In this document: positions 8,866 to 17,743 of the stretch, in pieces
Layout: each line of letters starts with the position of its first letter
How positions within the stretch are numbered: position 1 is the stretch's first letter
Assembly (NCBI GenBank): GCA_019634975.1
Contig: JAHCAI010000002.1
Coordinates: 406,136 to 470,135 of the forward strand
Direction: 5' to 3'
Length of the DNA stretch: 64,000 nucleotides
Origin: Burkholderiales bacterium
GTDB taxonomy: Bacteria > Pseudomonadota > Gammaproteobacteria > Burkholderiales > SG8-41
Program-made: the position numbers and the translations under genes
The notes under the pieces: generated by a model
What the model was told of the DNA's origin: nothing
Databases searched by the model: none
What the model saw: only the letters and a program-made list of their open reading frames with translations

Positions 8866-9837
8866 ATGAACAATCTGAAAATCCGCTGCGGTGCAGCCCT
8901 GGTCCTGGTGTTGTTTGCAGGTGCTGCACTTGCCCAGTCCTGGCCTGCCCGTCCGGTGCGGCTGATCAGTCCCTTCGCGCCCGGCGGCGGTGCCGACATC
9001 ACCTCGCGGGCCCTGGCGCAGAAGCTGGCCGTTTCACTGGGCCAGCAGGTGATCGTCGACAACCGTGGCGGCGCCGGCGGCATGCTCGGCGTGGATCTCG
9101 CCGCCAAATCACCGCCCGACGGCTACACGCTGGTGCTGGGTACCATCGGACCCATCGCCATCAACCCGAGTCTGCTCAGCAAGATGCCCTACGACCCGAT
9201 CCGGGATCTTGCGCCGATCTCGCAGGCTGCGGTGGCTGTGAACGTGCTGGTGGTGCATCCCTCGCTGCCGGTGAAATCGGTGAAGGAGTTCATCGCCCTG
9301 GCCAAATCGCGCCCCAATGATCTCAACTACGGATCCTCCGGTTCGGGCGCGGCGGACCACCTCGCCGGGGAGTTGTTCAACGCGATGGTCAAGGTGAAGA
9401 TGACCCATGTGCCTTACAAGGGCGGCGCTCCGGCAATGCTCGATCTGGTCGGCGGCAATGTGCAGCTGGTGTTCTCGACTCTGTCGACGGCAACCGCGGC
9501 CATCGAGGGTAACCGGGTCAGGGCGCTGGCGGTTGCCGGCAGCCAGCGGTTTCCGGGCATGCCTGATCTGCCGACGATGTCGGAAGCGGGGCTGAAAGGT
9601 TTCGAGGTCAACAACTGGTACGGCCTGTTCGCGCCGGCCGGCACGCCCAAGGATATCATCGCGCGTGTCAGCGCCGATGCCGCCAAGGCGCTGGCGATGG
9701 CCGACGTGAAAAAACGCCTGATGGACTCCGGCATCATTGCCGTGTCCAGTTCGCCGGAGGCTTTTGCCGCCTACATCCGCGCCGAAACCGACAAGTGGGG
9801 CAAGGTCATCCGCAGCGCGAACATCAAGGCTGACTGA
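8866..9837 (+). CDS. Bug-family (TctC-like) periplasmic solute-binding protein
   Basis: 323 residues. The ATG at 8866 was chosen because of GAAAGAGG upstream and because it gives a clear signal peptide (NNLKIRCGAALVLVLFAGAALA, predicted cut before QSWPARPVR). Family motifs are PVRLISPFAPGGGADITSRALA, VDNRGGAGGMLG, YGSSGSGAADHLAGELF, THVPYKGGAPAMLDLVGG and NNWYGLFAPAGTP. It has no TctA/B partner of its own here and is convergent with an amidase gene 4 bases away. Orphan Bug receptors are numerous in Betaproteobacteria; the ligand is unknown, though an amide or carboxylate linked to the amidase is possible (inference). Confidence 0.93.
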   Translation: MNNLKIRCGAALVLVLFAGAALAQSWPARPVRLISPFAPGGGADITSRALAQKLAVSLGQQVIVDNRGGAGGMLGVDLAAKSPPDGYTLVLGTIGPIAINPSLLSKMPYDPIRDLAPISQAAVAVNVLVVHPSLPVKSVKEFIALAKSRPNDLNYGSSGSGAADHLAGELFNAMVKVKMTHVPYKGGAPAMLDLVGGNVQLVFSTLSTATAAIEGNRVRALAVAGSQRFPGMPDLPTMSEAGLKGFEVNNWYGLFAPAGTPKDIIARVSADAAKALAMADVKKRLMDSGIIAVSSSPEAFAAYIRAETDKWGKVIRSANIKAD

Positions 9838-9841
9838 GGAC

Positions 9842-11131
9842 TCAGGCGCAGGCGCGCTGCACCCAGCGCGCCGCCATCATCAGCCTGCGGTCGTCATCGC
9901 GGCGTGCGACGAGCTGCGCACCGACCGGCAGGCCCTTGGGACCGGTGAACAGCGGCAGGGTCACGGCGGGGACGTGCATCGTGGTCCAGATGGCGCAGAA
10001 GGAGGCGTTGCCGGTGGCCTCCAGTCCCGGCGGCGCCTCGCCGGCGACCGCGGGCGTCAGCAGGATGTCGTAGCCGGCGAACAGGTCGTCGAGCCTGAGC
10101 CGGCAGCGTTCGGCGAAGGCACGGGCCTCGCGGTAGGTTTTCTCGCTGCAGTCGAGGCCGTTGCGGATGCGGTTGTTGCGCAGCGTCTCGCTGATCATGT
10201 CCCAGTGGTGGTCGATTTCCCAGGCGCGGTTGCGCGCGAACTCGAAACTCGAGATCCAGCGGTGTGCATCTTCGATGCGCGCGAATTCCGCGGGCAGTTC
10301 GACATCGCTGACGGCAGCCCCGGCCTGCGCCAGCCGTGATGCGCAGTTTTCCAGCAGCTGTTTCGTTTCCGGCTCACATTGATCCCACATCGGCGAGCGG
10401 CAGAAACCGATGCGCGGCGGAGCACCGGCGTCCGCGGGCAGCGCTTCCGGGGTAATGCCCATCAGCACGTCGCGGTAGAGCGCGATGTCGTCGATGGAGC
10501 GCGCGATCAGCCCCAGCGTGTCGAGCGACCCCGAGGCTTCCATGACGCCGGCGCAGCGCAGGTCGCCCCAGGTCGGGCGGTAGCCGACGCAGCCGCAGAA
10601 GGCGGCGGGGCGGATCGTTGATGCGGTGGTCTGTGTCCCGATGGCGAGCGGCACCATCTCCGCGCCCACGGCCGCCCCCGATCCACTGGATGAGCCGCCG
10701 GGCGTGCGCTGCGGGTCGAAGGGGTTGCGCGTCTTGCCCGGAAAGAAGTTTGCGAACTCGGTGGTGACGGTCTTGCCCATGATCAGCCCGCCCGCGCGCC
10801 GGGTCAGCGCCACGCAGGCGGCATCGAGCTGCGGCTGGCGCCCCTTGTGGATCGGCGTGCCGTACTCGGTGGGCATGTCATAGGTATCGATGATGTCCTT
10901 GATGCCTACCGGTACGCCCTGCAGCGGTCCGATGCTGCCGCGGCGGTCGAGGGCGCGGGCCTGCTCCAGTACGAGCTGCGGATCGAGGTAATGCCAGGCT
11001 TCAACCTGAGGCTCGCGTTCTGCGATGCGCGCCAGACAGGCTTCGGCGACGGCAACGGCCGTTGTTTTTCCGGCGGCGATGGCGCGCACGATGTCACTGG
11101 CGGTCATTTGATGCGGCTTGTGAGCGGGCAT
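9842..11131 (-). CDS. Amidase signature family amidase
   Basis: 429 residues, a cytoplasmic amidase-signature hydrolase. The Ser-cisSer-Lys triad is visible: Lys78 in GVPVGIKDI, the Gly/Ser-rich loop TPGGSSSGSGAAV around 144-155, and the nucleophile Ser in TTASTIRPAAF near residue 171. The C-terminus has LTPAVAGEAPPG and TLPLFTGPKGLPVGAQLV, common in the family. Substrate cannot be predicted; GatA is unlikely because no gatB/gatC neighbours are present and the C-terminal half is short. Likely a catabolic amidase; it shares a terminator-free convergent junction with the Bug receptor. Confidence 0.9.
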   Translation of the reverse strand: MPAHKPHQMTASDIVRAIAAGKTTAVAVAEACLARIAEREPQVEAWHYLDPQLVLEQARALDRRGSIGPLQGVPVGIKDIIDTYDMPTEYGTPIHKGRQPQLDAACVALTRRAGGLIMGKTVTTEFANFFPGKTRNPFDPQRTPGGSSSGSGAAVGAEMVPLAIGTQTTASTIRPAAFCGCVGYRPTWGDLRCAGVMEASGSLDTLGLIARSIDDIALYRDVLMGITPEALPADAGAPPRIGFCRSPMWDQCEPETKQLLENCASRLAQAGAAVSDVELPAEFARIEDAHRWISSFEFARNRAWEIDHHWDMISETLRNNRIRNGLDCSEKTYREARAFAERCRLRLDDLFAGYDILLTPAVAGEAPPGLEATGNASFCAIWTTMHVPAVTLPLFTGPKGLPVGAQLVARRDDDRRLMMAARWVQRACA

Positions 11132-11200
11132 GGATTTGATCGTGTGATGGATGGAGTGAGGAGGGAGGGTCGGTTCGGGCCATTATCGCCTGCAGGTCTG

Positions 11201-11228
11201 ATAAAAAACGGCGCCCGCGGGCGCCGTT
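11201..11228 (-). terminator. Terminator downstream of the selenoprotein candidate
   Basis: Perfect palindrome AACGGCGCCCGCGGGCGCCGTT at 11207-11228. On the minus strand it is followed by a run of T, directly after the stop of the 11254-12024 gene. Confidence 0.8.
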
Positions 11229-11253
11229 AACTTAAATAATTGATTTTAAGCCA

Positions 11254-12024
11254 TTATTCCCAAAGGCGTTCCGGCAACGGCAACCCTGCGAGTTGCTCCG
11301 CTGTCAGTGGCCGGTCGGGCGTGATGCCGACCCTCTCCAGCACTGCGGCGAGCTGCCGGCCGTGTTGAGCGCTGTGCCAGGTCGAGCGCTCGAAAAGCAT
11401 GTGGATCGGCTGCATGCCGAAGAAGGTCTTGATCTTCTGCTGGCAGGATTTGTCCCCCAGTTTGTTCCACCAGTTCTCGAGGCGCGCAATGACGGTGTCA
11501 CCGTAACGCGCGATTTCCTCCCCGGTCATGAAGGTGCCGTCCTTGGGCGGCACATTGGCGAGCTGGACCGCGTATTCGACGCCGTCTTCGACCGATTCGA
11601 GGTAGGCCTCGGCGATGCGGAAAATGTGATGGCACATCAGGCGGATCGAGCGGTCCCGGTTGGGAATCACGCGCTCGGTCAGTTGCGCGTCGGGCAGCTG
11701 GCGCATCAGCCGCTGCGCGGTGCGCAGCACCGTGACCCAGCGCTTGATCAGCTCTTCCGGCGGCAGCGGCTTGTGGCCGGTACCCTGGAGGCCGACGAAC
11801 TCGGCGACATCCTCGAGGTTCTGGCCGAACACGAACTGTTCGCCCTTGGCGACGACCGGAACATTGCGCACGCCGAATTTGAGCAGGCGCTCGCGGCCCT
11901 GCGGGTCGTTCAGCACGTCGATGGCGACGAAATCGATCTGTTTACGCGAAAGAAACTCTTTCGCCCGGAGACAGCTGCTTCACCCGGGCTGGGTGAACAG
12001 GATGAATTGCTCGTTTGCGCCCAT
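11254..12024 (-). CDS. Putative selenoprotein: glutaredoxin-like domain (UxxC) fused to a DinB-like domain
   Basis: 256 residues if the in-frame TGA at 11980-11982 is read as selenocysteine (Sec15). From ATG 12024 (preceded by AGAGG) the protein begins MGANEQFILFTQPG-U-SSC, that is, a glutaredoxin strand followed by a UxxC centre where relatives have CxxC, then AKEFLSRKQIDFVAIDV and GVRNVPVVAKGEQFVFGQN with the cis-Pro Thr/Val-Pro motif (NVPVV, here around residues 54-58). Residues about 90-256 form a DinB-type four-helix bundle with likely metal ligands in CHHIFRIAEAYL and WHSAQHGRQL. Without Sec readthrough the ORF would start at a GTG at 11916 and lack the redox centre. SelA and SelB are encoded 2.8 kb away, and a bSECIS-like hairpin follows the TGA. 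Alternative: a pseudogene with a nonsense mutation. Confidence 0.85.
11946..11964 (-). promoter_or_regulatory. Candidate bacterial SECIS hairpin
   Basis: On the minus strand, 15 bases after the TGA, GCGAAAGA-GUU-UCUUUCGC forms a perfect 8-bp stem with a 3-base apical loop. The loop G is 24 bases downstream of UGA. Known bSECIS elements have an apical loop about 16-37 bases from the UGA with a G among its first bases; this matches. It would recruit SelB bound to Sec-tRNA. Confidence 0.8.
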
Positions 12025-12148
12025 GATTGACCTCTGAAGGCGGTTGAAAAGAGGGTCGAGACTAACGTCGGGCGTGGCAGGGCGTCAAGGTTTGCGGTGT
12101 TATATAATCCGCGCGCTTTTCACCCTGCATGCACCGCAAGAAATCCAC

Positions 12149-12757
12149 ATGATGAAGCTTATCGGGACGGCCACCAGTCCTTATACCCGCAAGGTGCGCG
12201 TTGTGCTGGCGGAAAAACGCATGGAGTGCGAGTTTGCCATCGATGCGCCGAATACCGAAGGCAGCACGGTCGCGCAGTTCAACCCGCTTGGCAAGATCCC
12301 GGTGCTGGTGCTCGATGACGAGAGCACCCTTTTTGATTCGAGGGTGATTGTCGAGTATCTCGACAACGCCAGTCCGGGCAACCGGCTGATTCCGGAGGAA
12401 AAGCGCCCGCGGATCCAGGTGCGGCGCTGGGAGGCGCTGGCCGACGGCTGCGCCGATGCGGCAGTTGCCGTGGTCATGGAGAAGCGCCGTCCCGCCGCCC
12501 AGCAGTCGCCGGAATGGATCTCCCGTCAGCAGGCCAAGGTCGACCGCGCGCTGCAGGTGATGGCCGACGACCTCGCGGCGAAAAACTGGTGCACCGGAGA
12601 CTTTTTCACGCTCGCCGACATTGCTGTCGGCTGCTGTCTGGGCTGGATTGAGCTGCGGCTGCCGGATTTGCCCTGGCGCCGCAACCACCCGAATCTTGCG
12701 CGGCTCGCCGACAAGCTTGCCCAACGCCAGTCTTTCAGGGACAGCGCACCAGCCTGA
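12149..12757 (+). CDS. Glutathione S-transferase family protein
   Basis: 202 residues. The thioredoxin-like N-terminal domain has LIGTATSPYTRKVRVVLAEK (family SPYxRKVR motif, Ser near residue 10), FNPLGKIPVLVLDD with the cis-Pro, and STLFDSRVIVEYLD. The helical C-terminal domain contains the GST N-capping region FFTLADIAVGCCLGWIE. Two adjacent ATG codons (12149, 12152) are possible starts. It is divergent from the selenoprotein candidate, with about 125 bases of shared upstream sequence, so the two thiol-linked genes may be co-regulated (inference). It is convergent with mnmA. Confidence 0.92.
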   Translation: MMKLIGTATSPYTRKVRVVLAEKRMECEFAIDAPNTEGSTVAQFNPLGKIPVLVLDDESTLFDSRVIVEYLDNASPGNRLIPEEKRPRIQVRRWEALADGCADAAVAVVMEKRRPAAQQSPEWISRQQAKVDRALQVMADDLAAKNWCTGDFFTLADIAVGCCLGWIELRLPDLPWRRNHPNLARLADKLAQRQSFRDSAPA

Positions 12758-12774
12758 GCGTAGCCGGCCCGCGT

Positions 12775-13923
12775 CTAGCGTGGGCCACCCACCGCGCCGG
12801 GCGGGCAGCCCGCGTCTTGCGGGGTGAACTGCGCGGGGCGTGCTGATTCGATTATGCCGCCGCCGATGCAGACCCTGCTCTCATAGATCACGACAGACTG
12901 GCCGGGTGTCACTGCCCACTGGTTTTCGGCGAATTCGACGACGCAGCGCTCGCGGTTTGCCACGGACAGCGAGCAGGCGGCGTCTTTCTGGCGGTAACGG
13001 GTTTTCGCGCCGTACACCCATTGGGTGTGCGGCGGTTCGCCGCTGATCCAGTTCAGGTTGACGGCTGTCAGTTCATCGGACAGCAGCATGGGGTGTTCAT
13101 GCCCCTGCACCACGACCAGCCGGTTGTTCGCCATGTCCTTGCGCGCGACATACCAGGCCTCGCCGTCGCCGTTGCGGGTACCCCCGATGCCGAGGCCCTG
13201 GCGCTGACCCAGCGTGTAGAACATCAGGCCCATGTGCTGGCCGACTTTCATGCCCTCCGCGGTCACGATATCCCCGGGGTTGGAGGGCAGGTAGCGGTTG
13301 AGGAATTCGCGGAACGGCCGCTCGCCGATGAAACAGATCCCGGTGGAGTCTTTCTTGTCGTGGTTGGCCAGCCCTTCGCGGCGGGCGATTTCGCGCACGT
13401 CGCGTTTGTACAGCGTCCCCAGCGGAAACATGGTTTTGGCGAGCTGCTGCTGGTTGAGGCGGTAGAGAAAGTAGCTTTGGTCCTTGCTGCCGTCCTCGGC
13501 CTTCAGCAGCTGGTGCAGACCGTCGACCTCGCGCACCTGCGCATAATGCCCGGTGGCGATGCGGTCGGCGCCGAGGCTCATCGCGTGGTCGAGAAAACAC
13601 TTGAACTTGATCTCGGCATTGCACAGCACATCGGGGTTGGGCGTGCGCCCGGCCCGGTATTCGCTGAGGAATTCGCTGAACACGCGGTCCTTGTATTCCG
13701 TGCTGAAGTTGACCGCCTCGATCTCGATCCCGATGCGGTCGGCTACGGCAACCGCGTCAACCAGGTCCTGGCGGGAGGTGCAGTGTTCGTCGCTGTCGTC
13801 GTCCTCCCAGTTCTTCATGAACAGGCCGGTGACGTCATAACCTTGTTGCTTCAGCAGCAGGGCGGCGACCGCGGAATCGACACCCCCGGACAGGCCGACG
13901 ACTATTTTCTGTTTGCGGGTCAT
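12775..13923 (-). CDS. mnmA: tRNA-uridine 2-sulfurtransferase MnmA
   Basis: 382 residues. PP-loop [13 protein letters not shown] at the N-terminus, catalytic Cys in [12 protein letters not shown], second Cys in [13 protein letters not shown] and the C-terminal beta-barrel identify the thiouridylase that makes s2U34 in tRNA-Lys, -Glu and -Gln. Start ATG 13923; the upstream codons belong to the preceding gene. It lies 4 bases downstream of the nudJ-like gene, the same nudJ-mnmA order as in E. coli, so translational coupling is likely. Sulfur would be passed from IscS through a relay or directly. Confidence 0.96.
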   Translation of the reverse strand: MTRKQKIVVGLSGGVDSAVAALLLKQQGYDVTGLFMKNWEDDDSDEHCTSRQDLVDAVAVADRIGIEIEAVNFSTEYKDRVFSEFLSEYRAGRTPNPDVLCNAEIKFKCFLDHAMSLGADRIATGHYAQVREVDGLHQLLKAEDGSKDQSYFLYRLNQQQLAKTMFPLGTLYKRDVREIARREGLANHDKKDSTGICFIGERPFREFLNRYLPSNPGDIVTAEGMKVGQHMGLMFYTLGQRQGLGIGGTRNGDGEAWYVARKDMANNRLVVVQGHEHPMLLSDELTAVNLNWISGEPPHTQWVYGAKTRYRQKDAACSLSVANRERCVVEFAENQWAVTPGQSVVIYESRVCIGGGIIESARPAQFTPQDAGCPPGAVGGPR

Positions 13924-13927
13924 GGTT

Positions 13928-14386
13928 TTACCAATGGTGGTGCAGCAGTTGCAGCGGGTAGCGTCGCCCGTCAATGTAGTCTTCGACGCATTGCATCAGC
14001 AGGGGGCTGCGGTGCCGTTCGCGGCAGGCGCGGATGTCGGCCGCAGGCATCCACAACGCGCGCAGGATGCCGGTGTCCAGCGGACGGTCTTCCGGAGTGG
14101 AGACTTCCCCGGTGAAGGCGAAACGCAGGTAGGTGACCGGTGAGGCGGGCTTGCGGTACTGGTAGATGCCGACCAGTGCGGTCGGGTTGAAATGCCGGGC
14201 CGATTCTTCGAGGGTTTCTCGGATCACGGCCTCGAGCAGCGATTCGCCCTCTTCGAGGTGGCCTGCCGGCTGGTTGTAGCGGACGCCGTCCGCGGTCTCT
14301 TCCTCGACCAGCAGGAATCCGCCATTGCGTTCAACGACGGCGGCGACCGTGACATTGGGTTTCCACTGATTTGTTTCATCGGCCAT
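13928..14386 (-). CDS. nudJ: Nudix hydrolase, NudJ type
   Basis: 152 residues. The Nudix box is [21 protein letters not shown], residues about 41-61, with an Ala in place of the usual final Gly. [29 protein letters not shown] is the typical NudJ opening, and [17 protein letters not shown] follows. NudJ enzymes hydrolyse thiamine-pathway pyrophosphates such as HMP-PP and nucleoside tri/diphosphates. It is first in an operon with mnmA. Confidence 0.92.
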   Translation of the reverse strand: MADETNQWKPNVTVAAVVERNGGFLLVEEETADGVRYNQPAGHLEEGESLLEAVIRETLEESARHFNPTALVGIYQYRKPASPVTYLRFAFTGEVSTPEDRPLDTGILRALWMPAADIRACRERHRSPLLMQCVEDYIDGRRYPLQLLHHHW

Positions 14387-14437
14387 CCGCGTATTTTATC
14401 GCCACCGGTGGCAGCTCGCCGCAGCGGCGGCAGGCGT

Positions 14438-14465
14438 AAAAAAAGCAGGGCCGAAGCCCTGCTTT
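14438..14465 (-). terminator. Terminator of the 45-residue peptide gene
   Basis: AAAGCAGGGC-CGAA-GCCCTGCTTT at 14442-14465; on the minus strand the stem is followed by a run of T. It sits 22 bases past the stop codon. Confidence 0.85.
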
Positions 14466-14487
14466 CATCGGACAGAAAGACCGGTTT

Positions 14488-14625
14488 TTACTTCTTGTCT
14501 TTCTTGTCGGCTTTTTTCTCTTTTTTCTCGGTCTTTTTTTCGTCTTTCTTTTCGGCCGAGTAGGCCGGAGCGACGGCTACCGAAGCAAACATTCCAGCCA
14601 TGATCATTGCAAACAGCTTCTTCAT
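14488..14625 (-). CDS. Small secreted Lys/Glu-rich protein (45 aa)
   Basis: 45 residues. A Sec-type signal peptide (MKKLFAMIMAGMFASVAVAPAYSA) is followed by a highly charged tail made only of K, E, D, T and A (EKKDEKKTEKK, then KKADKKDKK). A GGGGAGGGGAAC ribosome-binding region lies just upstream and a strong terminator just downstream, so this is a real monocistronic gene. It is a paralogue of the 52-residue gene at 14794-14952. Function unknown; charged periplasmic peptides of this kind are sometimes acid- or envelope-stress related, but that is a guess. Confidence 0.8.
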   Translation of the reverse strand: MKKLFAMIMAGMFASVAVAPAYSAEKKDEKKTEKKEKKADKKDKK

Positions 14626-14744
14626 GTTCCCCTCCCCTTGTTGGACAGAATCGCGCCCGGAACCGGTACGCGGCTCGATGCGAGCGCCGCTACATTAGCG
14701 CATGCCCATGTCATTTACAACGGGGGTGGGGGGGTGCCCGGGCA

Positions 14745-14775
14745 ATAAAAAAGGCAGGGCTCGCGCCCTGCCTTT
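14745..14775 (-). terminator. Terminator of the 52-residue peptide gene
   Basis: AAAGGCAGGGC-TCGC-GCCCTGCCTTT at 14750-14775, followed on the minus strand by TTTATT. Nearly the same stem as the terminator of the neighbouring paralogue, which supports tandem duplication of the whole unit. Confidence 0.85.
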
Positions 14776-14793
14776 CTGAGCAAAACCGGAGAA

Positions 14794-14952
14794 TTACTTC
14801 TTGTCGGCTTTTTTCTCGTCTTTTTTCTCGGCTTTTTTCTCGTCTTTCTTCATTTCCTTCTTTTCTTCTTTCTTGGCTTCGGCAGCGAAGGCCGGGGCAA
14901 CCGAGACAGAGGCGAAAACGGCGGCGATGATGGCGGCAAACAGTTTGTTCAT
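14794..14952 (-). CDS. Small secreted Lys/Glu-rich protein (52 aa), tandem paralogue
   Basis: 52 residues. Signal peptide MNKLFAAIIAAVFASVSVAPAFA, then EAKKEEKKEMKKDEKK and AEKKDEKKADKK, built of repeated KKDEKK-like units. ATG 14952 is preceded by TTGAGGGAATC; an extended ORF to 14982 has no ribosome-binding site. It has the same architecture as the 45-residue protein and its own terminator. Function unknown. The mature peptide is almost fully charged and probably unstructured in the periplasm. Confidence 0.82.
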   Translation of the reverse strand: MNKLFAAIIAAVFASVSVAPAFAAEAKKEEKKEMKKDEKKAEKKDEKKADKK

Positions 14953-15218
14953 GATTCCCTCAATAAATGGGTGGTTGATCAACCAGGCCTTGCGGCCCTC
15001 GACCGAAACAGTCGGTCAGCGCGAATAACGGGCGGATTTGCCGGTGGTTGACACTGGGGAGTTATATTTCTTCAAAAAAAGAAACCGGAAAATCAAGGTG
15101 CTGCGTCAGAGTGCTGGCAGCTGATTGCTGCAGTGTGTATTGCAGGCACAGGGACTGGTGATTGAACCGATGTCACTATTAATTGACGTTTGGATATTCT
15201 AGGTGGTCTGTTGTCGAT

Positions 15219-15767
15219 TTAAATTGCCGACGAAAGTTTTCGCCATTGTCCCGGAGCCAGTTCGTCGATTGTCCAGGGGCCAATGCTGAAGCGGACCAGG
15301 CGCAAGGTCGGGAAGCCGGCGGCAGCCGTCATGCGCCTGACCTGCCGGTTACGGCCTTCGCGCAAGACAAGGCGCAGCCAGGCCGTCGGGATGGCCCGGC
15401 GCGAGCGGATCGGCGGTGTGCGCGGCCACAGCCAGTCGGGTTCATCGACCAGCGTGGCTTCCGCCGGACGCGCACGGAAATCGCCCAGACGGATTCCCCG
15501 GCGCAGGGGCTCGAGCGCAGAGTCGTCCGGAGCGCCTTCGACCTGGGCAAAGTAGGTCTTCGGCAGCTTGTGCCGTGGATCGCTGATCCGGTGCTGCAGG
15601 TTGCCGTCTCCGGTCAGCACGACCAGGCCCTCGCTGTCGGTGTCCAGCCGGCCCGCCGGGTAGACACCAGGAACGTCGACGAAGTCCTTCAGCGTGGGGT
15701 GTTTGCCTGAAGGGCTGAACTGGCAGATCACCCCAAAGGGCTTGTTGAGCAGGATGACGTCCGGCAT
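15219..15767 (-). CDS. rluE: 23S rRNA pseudouridine synthase RluE-type (RsuA family)
   Basis: 182 residues. The catalytic motif is GRLDTDSEGLVVLTGDG near residue 40 (the Asp is the nucleophile). LNKPFGVICQFSP at the N-terminus and LREGRNRQVRRMTAAAGFPTLRLVR near the C-terminus are diagnostic for RluE/RsuA enzymes. There is no N-terminal S4 domain, as in RluE. It isomerises one uridine of 23S rRNA. Transcribed alone; 265 bases without genes separate it from the small-peptide gene. Confidence 0.92.
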   Translation of the reverse strand: MPDVILLNKPFGVICQFSPSGKHPTLKDFVDVPGVYPAGRLDTDSEGLVVLTGDGNLQHRISDPRHKLPKTYFAQVEGAPDDSALEPLRRGIRLGDFRARPAEATLVDEPDWLWPRTPPIRSRRAIPTAWLRLVLREGRNRQVRRMTAAAGFPTLRLVRFSIGPWTIDELAPGQWRKLSSAI

Positions 15768-15810
15768 GCCCCGATTGTAAGGGGCGGCCGGACACTCCTG
15801 CCGTCAGTGG

Positions 15811-17436
15811 TCAGGCGGCGACGCCGGATTCCACTTCAAGCCCCAGCCGGTCGTAGCCGGGCAGGGTCAGGAACTCGACGTAGTCATCACTGCTGGTGAT
15901 TTCATCGAACAGTGCGGCGGCCTCCTCGTAGCGCCCGGCACTCCAGGCCGCTTCGCCAAGTTCGCGGCGGACCCGGGCAAGCTCCTCAGGGAGCATGCGC
16001 CGGAACATGTCGCGGGTGATCTTGCGGCCGTCGTCGAGCACGCCCTTGGGGCTGCGCACCCACTGCCAGATCTGCGAGCGGGAAATTTCCGCGGTGGCGG
16101 CGTCTTCCATCAGGTTGTAGACCGGCACGCAGCCGTTGCCGGCCAGCCAGGCGCCGATGTACTGGATGCCGACGCTGATGTTGTTGCGCAGGCCGGCCTC
16201 GGTGATCGGTGCTTCGGGTCTGAAATCGAGCAGGTCTTTGGCGCTGACGCTGACGTCGGGGCGCTGGCGGCCGACCTGATTGGGGCCCGGCATGTGCTTG
16301 TCGAACACCTCTTTGGCAATGTCCACGAGACCGGGATGGGCAACCCAGGTGCCGTCACAGCCGTCGGCGGCCTCGCGTTCCTTGTCGGCGCGGACCTTGG
16401 CCAGTGCGGTTTCGTTGGCCGCGGCATCGCCCTTGATCGGAATCTGCGCCGCCATGCCGCCCATCGCGAAGGCCTTGCGTTTGTGGCAGGTCTTGATCAA
16501 GAGCAGTGCGTAGGCGCGCATGAAGGGCGCGGTCATCGTGACCTGGCTGCGGTCGGCGAGGCAGAAATCCTTGTTGGAGCGGAATTTCTTGATGCAGCTG
16601 AAAATGTAGTCCCAGCGGCCGATGTTGAGACCGACGCAATGCTCGCGCAGTTCGAAAAGGATCTCATCCATCTCGAAGGCGGCGAGCACCGTTTCGATCA
16701 GGACCGTGGCCTTGATCGTGCCCTGGGTCAGGCCGAGCTGCTGCTGGGCGGCGACGAAAATGTCGTTCCACAGCCGGGCCTCGAGGTGGCTTTCCATTTT
16801 CGGCAGGTAGAAGTACGGGCCCGTGCCGCGGTCCTGTGCCTCCCGCGCATTGTGGAAAAAGTACAGCGCGAAATCGAAAATCGCGCCTGACACCGCTGCC
16901 CCGTCGACCCGCATGTGATTTTCCATCAGGTGCCAGCCGCGCGGCCGCACCAGTAGCGTTGCAGGTTTTTCGCCCAGGCTGTACTGCCTGCCTTCGGGGC
17001 TGCGGAAAGTGATCGTGCGGCGGATGGCATCGCGCAGGTTGATCTGGCCTTCGATCATGTTGGCCCAGGTCGGTGCGTTGGAGTCCTCGAAGTCGGCCAT
17101 GAACACATTGGCACCCGAGTTCAGTGCGTTGATCACCATCTTGCGGTCGGTCGGCCCCGTGATTTCCACGCGGCGGTCCTGCAGGTCGGCCGGCACCGGG
17201 CTGATGGTCCAGTCGCCGTCGCGCACAGCACGGGTTTCGGGAAGAAAGTCGGGCAGGACCCCGGTGTCGAACAGGGCCTGGCGATCCCGGCGCCGCTGCA
17301 TCAGTTCCTGCCTGCGCCGCTCGAAGCGGCGCGATAGCCCCGCAACAAATCCCAGTGCTTCCGGCGTCAGGATCTCGGAGTATCCGGCTTTGAGGGGGGG
17401 GGTCAGGGTAATGCCTTCAGGCAGGGGCTGGTCCAT
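15811..17436 (-). CDS. aceB: Malate synthase A
   Basis: 541 residues, the length of malate synthase A. ATG 17436 is preceded by GGAGAACGCC; the ORF extends further but without family sequence. Motifs are [64 protein letters not shown] and [11 protein letters not shown]. It condenses glyoxylate with acetyl-CoA to malate in the glyoxylate shunt. Isocitrate lyase is not next to it; the upstream gene on the same strand is an unrecognised protein separated by its own terminator. Confidence 0.96.
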   Translation of the reverse strand: MDQPLPEGITLTPPLKAGYSEILTPEALGFVAGLSRRFERRRQELMQRRRDRQALFDTGVLPDFLPETRAVRDGDWTISPVPADLQDRRVEITGPTDRKMVINALNSGANVFMADFEDSNAPTWANMIEGQINLRDAIRRTITFRSPEGRQYSLGEKPATLLVRPRGWHLMENHMRVDGAAVSGAIFDFALYFFHNAREAQDRGTGPYFYLPKMESHLEARLWNDIFVAAQQQLGLTQGTIKATVLIETVLAAFEMDEILFELREHCVGLNIGRWDYIFSCIKKFRSNKDFCLADRSQVTMTAPFMRAYALLLIKTCHKRKAFAMGGMAAQIPIKGDAAANETALAKVRADKEREAADGCDGTWVAHPGLVDIAKEVFDKHMPGPNQVGRQRPDVSVSAKDLLDFRPEAPITEAGLRNNISVGIQYIGAWLAGNGCVPVYNLMEDAATAEISRSQIWQWVRSPKGVLDDGRKITRDMFRRMLPEELARVRRELGEAAWSAGRYEEAAALFDEITSSDDYVEFLTLPGYDRLGLEVESGVAA

Positions 17437-17743
17437 GGCGTTCTCCGGGTGGGTTGCTGGGCGATCAAGCAGGAATCTTGTTCCTGCATCGTGAAAAACC
17501 ATCTCGAATGGGATGCTGCAACGCATTATCACAGACAACAGACGGTTTTCAATGGGCAGCCGGGACTGGTGAAATTCACTATGTGAAAATTACAGAAATC
17601 GTAATCGGCGATTGTTGATGCATCGCAAAATGCCGGATTGGATACGGCTGCCGGTGGAGCTTCAGGCGCCGAAAAAGACAACGCCCGCGAGTGCGGGCGT
17701 TGTCGGATGAAGTACTGAGCCGCTGGCGCGGCCGGGGCTTTGG
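17437..17743. other. Intergenic region upstream of aceB
   Basis: About 307 bases hold the terminator at 17672-17704 and probably the aceB promoter on the minus strand. The stretch 17560-17620 is AT-rich for this genome. I see no further gene. Confidence 0.5.
17672..17704 (-). terminator. Terminator of the 458-residue protein gene
   Basis: GACAACGCCCGC-GAGT-GCGGGCGTTGTC, a perfect 12-bp stem at 17677-17704, followed on the minus strand by TTTTTC. Confidence 0.85.

Noticed and set aside
14401..15028. Plus-strand ORFs across the small-peptide genes
   Set aside because: They are antisense of Lys-rich coding regions (runs of Phe/Ser) and lack ribosome-binding sites; the minus-strand reading has signal peptides and terminators.
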